Shown here one piece after another: positions 5,739-7,992 of a stretch of 7,992 nt of DNA. Source of the stretch: Myxococcales bacterium. Its GTDB lineage: Bacteria; Myxococcota_A; Bradymonadia; UBA4248. Every line of letters starts with the position of its first letter. Positions within the stretch are counted from its first letter, which is position 1. Where the stretch lies: the NCBI GenBank assembly GCA_004554395.1, contig SFMP01000108.1, positions 1 through 7,992 on the forward strand, written 5' to 3'. The translations under genes were made by a program, and so were the position numbers. The notes beneath the pieces were generated by a model, which saw only the letters and a list, made by a program, of their open reading frames with translations, had not been told where the DNA came from and ran no database searches.

Positions 5739-5744
5739 TAGCTC

Positions 5745-7992
5745 ATGGCGGAAATACCCGAAGTTGTTCGTTTTCATTTCGCAAGATTGGCGCCGTCGCC
5801 TTGGAACTGGTACACCAAGTCGGATTATCTGGGTTGCGCATTGCGCTGGACTGCGCCCGAGGGCAATGTCGCGCTCTACATCGTCTTTCGATCGAACGAA
5901 AATTTGCCATCCGATTGCTGTGAAGACTTGCTCAATGGTTGTTACGACGATGTCGCCGAGCGCATCGATATCTTCAAGCCGATTACGCAGCTCGTCGACG
6001 ACGAAATCCACGATAAAAACCGCTATCTCGTTTTAGCTCGACTCGATAACGACGATGTCGTCTGGGTCAAAGACGTCGAAAGTTTTCAGTTTACGGGGGC
6101 CAAGCCCGGCGAATCGTGGACGTATTGGTCGAATCCGTATGGCGATATGCCGCGGATGAAAGATCCGTGTCGTCTCGAATACGAGACGGTTCGCGTCGGG
6201 ACATTCTGCGCCCTCGAATGGGATTATCCGAATCATTACCCCGATTTCGTCGGCTTCGACCTCATCGTTTGCGATGTGCCTTATAGCCCGCATACGGGCG
6301 CTGATTCCGATATTGCGGCGTTTCGCGATGTTTTATCGGGAAAATTGGGCACGCAATATCCACTCGAACGATTCGTCAATACGGTCGTCGACAACGAATC
6401 TTTCGTCAATCGATTTGGTTATTATGCACTGCTCGTCAAACTCCCCGAGGGCGGGCGCGTTCAAATTCCCGTCAGGCACATTTCCGTGCCTTTCGAAAAG
6501 GGGCATCCTTATCAATTCTTGAGGGCGCGAACGAGTTGGGGCGAGGGCCGCGATAAGATGATGGCGGCTTATGCGCGGTGGAAAGCCCAAGTGAGTGCGG
6601 CGGCGGCGCAGGCTCAATATCAAACGCCCGAGCCTTTGAGCGTCGTCGAAGAGTCGACGTCGAGCATTTCCGATGTCGATATCGATTTTTTCCGCCATTC
6701 GCCCGATTTGTCGTGCGATTCATTTGTACAAAACCCCGATATGCTCGGCATTCAATTTACGGCAAAAATTGCCGACGCCAGCTATATCGTCGCAGTTCGT
6801 TCGCGCGAAGAACTCGATCGCCAATCGCTCGGCGATTTGCTCGAAGAAGCCATCGAAAAAGGCATCGTCAACGGCGATTTGGCCGATGGATATGCCTATT
6901 GCCCCGATAACGGCTATATGGTGCTCGTCGATGGCGATTGCACCGATAAGTCGAATTATGCTTTTGCCGTCTACGATCCCGAAGATAAGCAATTTGCGCC
7001 GTTGCCCCACGTCAAAGATGCGACAGTCGATTATTTCATGGTCAATCCGTCGGCATCGGTTTTATGGGGGAATTCCGATTTTGCTTTTAGAAATCACCTC
7101 GTCAATTGCATTCAATGCGAAGAAATCGATAAAATCTCGAATATTGCTCTAGAATTTCGCTACATTAACGATGCAAATATCGATGCAGTCGAATTATACG
7201 TTTTCGATAAATCGATCGAATGGAACGTAGAGACGATGCGTAAATTCCGAGAGCTCCAGGCGACGGGTAACTCGGATCTCGGCAAAAAGTACGTGTTCAA
7301 GGGCAAACAAGATGGCGTGCTCGACGATATATCGCCCGATGGTGTGCATTTCTATGCTGCCACGGCCGTCGATTTCGATGGCAATCGATCGCCCGTTCAA
7401 ATCTATTCGCAAGGAGCACGGCTTCGCGACGAATGGAAGCGAGTTTCGGATGTCGCACCGCGCGATGCCGAAAAGGGCGATGAATCGCCTCACGTCGTGT
7501 CGTACGGAACGCAAGATGTCGCATTTCGCGACGACGACGTATTCAACGATGCCTCGAGCGATAGTTTTGGCGCATCGCGTGGATTGAGAGAATCGGGTAG
7601 CCGTCGTCGGTTTTCTTGGGATGACGACGAGCCAGCGAGTGAGGCTGTAGAACCGGTTGAGGAAGAATCTGTCGTAGAGAGCTCGGAACGCGTAGAAGAA
7701 TCGGTGGAAGTGGGGCCCGAGCGCGAATCGGGCAACCGTCGTCGATTTTCTTGGGATGACGACGAGCCAGCGAGTGAGTCGATAGAACCGGTTGAGGAAG
7801 AATCTGTCGTAGAGAGCTCGGAACGCGTAGAAGAATCGGTGGAAGTGGAGCCCGAGCGCGAATCGGGCAACCGTCGTCGATTTTCTTGGGATGATGACGA
7901 GCCAGCGAGTGAGGCTGTAGAACCGGTTGAGGAAGAATCTGTCGTAGAGAGCTCGGAACGCGTAGAAGAATCGGTGGAAGTGGAGCCCGAGC
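5745..7992 (+). CDS. Large unrecognised cytoplasmic protein with duplicated module and C-terminal 45-residue repeats (3' end outside window)
   Basis: The frame is open without a stop from the ATG at 5745 to the right edge: 749 complete codons. I do not recognise the family. No signal peptide or membrane helix is seen. Residues about 29-245 and 334-555 look like two diverged copies of one module. Each begins with LG, a YIV..RS.E.L....DLL segment and a N.Y.VL segment; each later has ALE(W/F).Y (156 and 468), then FR, LG..Y, a YYA or FYA strand and a terminal PV.I. The last part (SPDGVHFYAATAVDFDGNRS) resembles a fibronectin-III-like strand pattern, so a beta-sandwich is plausible. Residues 246-333 are an Ala/Gln/Ser/Asp-rich linker. 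From residue 616 the protein is 45-residue repeats. It follows the kinase gene in the same direction but has its own ribosome binding site and spacer. Function is unknown; a kinase-substrate or scaffold role is speculation. Confidence 0.9.
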   Translation, partial: MAEIPEVVRFHFARLAPSPWNWYTKSDYLGCALRWTAPEGNVALYIVFRSNENLPSDCCEDLLNGCYDDVAERIDIFKPITQLVDDEIHDKNRYLVLARLDNDDVVWVKDVESFQFTGAKPGESWTYWSNPYGDMPRMKDPCRLEYETVRVGTFCALEWDYPNHYPDFVGFDLIVCDVPYSPHTGADSDIAAFRDVLSGKLGTQYPLERFVNTVVDNESFVNRFGYYALLVKLPEGGRVQIPVRHISVPFEKGHPYQFLRARTSWGEGRDKMMAAYARWKAQVSAAAAQAQYQTPEPLSVVEESTSSISDVDIDFFRHSPDLSCDSFVQNPDMLGIQFTAKIADASYIVAVRSREELDRQSLGDLLEEAIEKGIVNGDLADGYAYCPDNGYMVLVDGDCTDKSNYAFAVYDPEDKQFAPLPHVKDATVDYFMVNPSASVLWGNSDFAFRNHLVNCIQCEEIDKISNIALEFRYINDANIDAVELYVFDKSIEWNVETMRKFRELQATGNSDLGKKYVFKGKQDGVLDDISPDGVHFYAATAVDFDGNRSPVQIYSQGARLRDEWKRVSDVAPRDAEKGDESPHVVSYGTQDVAFRDDDVFNDASSDSFGASRGLRESGSRRRFSWDDDEPASEAVEPVEEESVVESSERVEESVEVGPERESGNRRRFSWDDDEPASESIEPVEEESVVESSERVEESVEVEPERESGNRRRFSWDDDEPASEAVEPVEEESVVESSERVEESVEVEPE
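7590..7992 (+). repeat. 135-bp in-frame tandem repeat (45 residues), 3 copies visible, running off the edge
   Basis: Units start at 7590, 7725 and 7860, exactly 135 bp apart; the third is cut two bases short by the window end. Copies differ at only a few positions (for example GAGGCTGTA versus GAGTCGATA, and GGG versus GAG near the unit end). Each codes ESG(S/N), then RRRFSWDDDEP, then an acidic, Val/Ser/Glu-rich stretch. Near identity at the DNA level implies recent duplication or gene conversion. The total copy number is unknown. Confidence 0.97.

Larger units (their letters stand above)
5448..5744. other. Non-coding spacer with dispersed repeats, before the last gene
   Basis: No convincing gene. 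It holds two 42-bp repeat copies, one palindrome of the family seen at 625-767 (here inverted), GC-rich small inverted repeats between them, and, near the end, an AT-rich stretch with a perfect 13-base inverted repeat followed by a strong ribosome binding site. Open frames across it are repeat translations. Confidence 0.65.

Noticed and set aside
7490..7870. - strand frame with Ser/Thr-rich repeats at the right edge
   Set aside because: It is the antisense of the 135-bp repeats; the + frame has a strong ribosome binding site and continuous coding from 5745.

Overview
The window reads as chromosomal DNA from a signalling-rich, moderately high-GC Gram-negative bacterium. A long Hanks-type Ser/Thr kinase with periplasmic PEGA-like modules and a PP2C-like domain fused to a cyclic-nucleotide-binding domain point to the Myxococcota/Bradymonadales side of the old Deltaproteobacteria. 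That assignment is an inference from gene content; no rRNA or other taxonomic marker is present.

Layout, left to right. (1) The 3' end of an AT-rich unrecognised gene on the + strand. (2) A non-coding spacer of about 290 bp packed with small imperfect palindromes of one family. (3) dtd, D-aminoacyl-tRNA deacylase, on the - strand and convergent with gene 1. (4) Divergent from dtd, a 410-residue PP2C-like protein with a C-terminal cyclic-nucleotide-binding domain; all the usual metal-binding aspartates of the PP2C part appear to be replaced. (5) A 288-bp spacer with a possible promoter. (6) An 825-residue membrane-anchored Ser/Thr kinase with an 18-bp tandem repeat coding (AQGNQS)n, one membrane helix and two PEGA-like modules. 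(7) A second spacer of about 300 bp carrying the same palindrome family in the opposite orientation plus a 42-bp repeat present twice. (8) A large gene open to the right edge (at least 749 residues), apparently built from a duplicated module of about 220 residues followed by near-identical 45-residue repeats that each hold RRRFSWDDDEP.

How the genes may work together (inference): the PP2C-like protein looks like a pseudophosphatase that could sense a cyclic nucleotide and act as a regulatory partner for the neighbouring kinase. The last gene carries, in every C-terminal repeat, a serine in a basic-directed phosphosite context (R-R-x-S) and is a candidate multisite substrate. No step of this is shown by sequence alone. 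The strongest items for follow-up are the pseudophosphatase-cNMP fusion, the bulged-G palindrome family with compensatory stems, and the repeat-bearing last gene.
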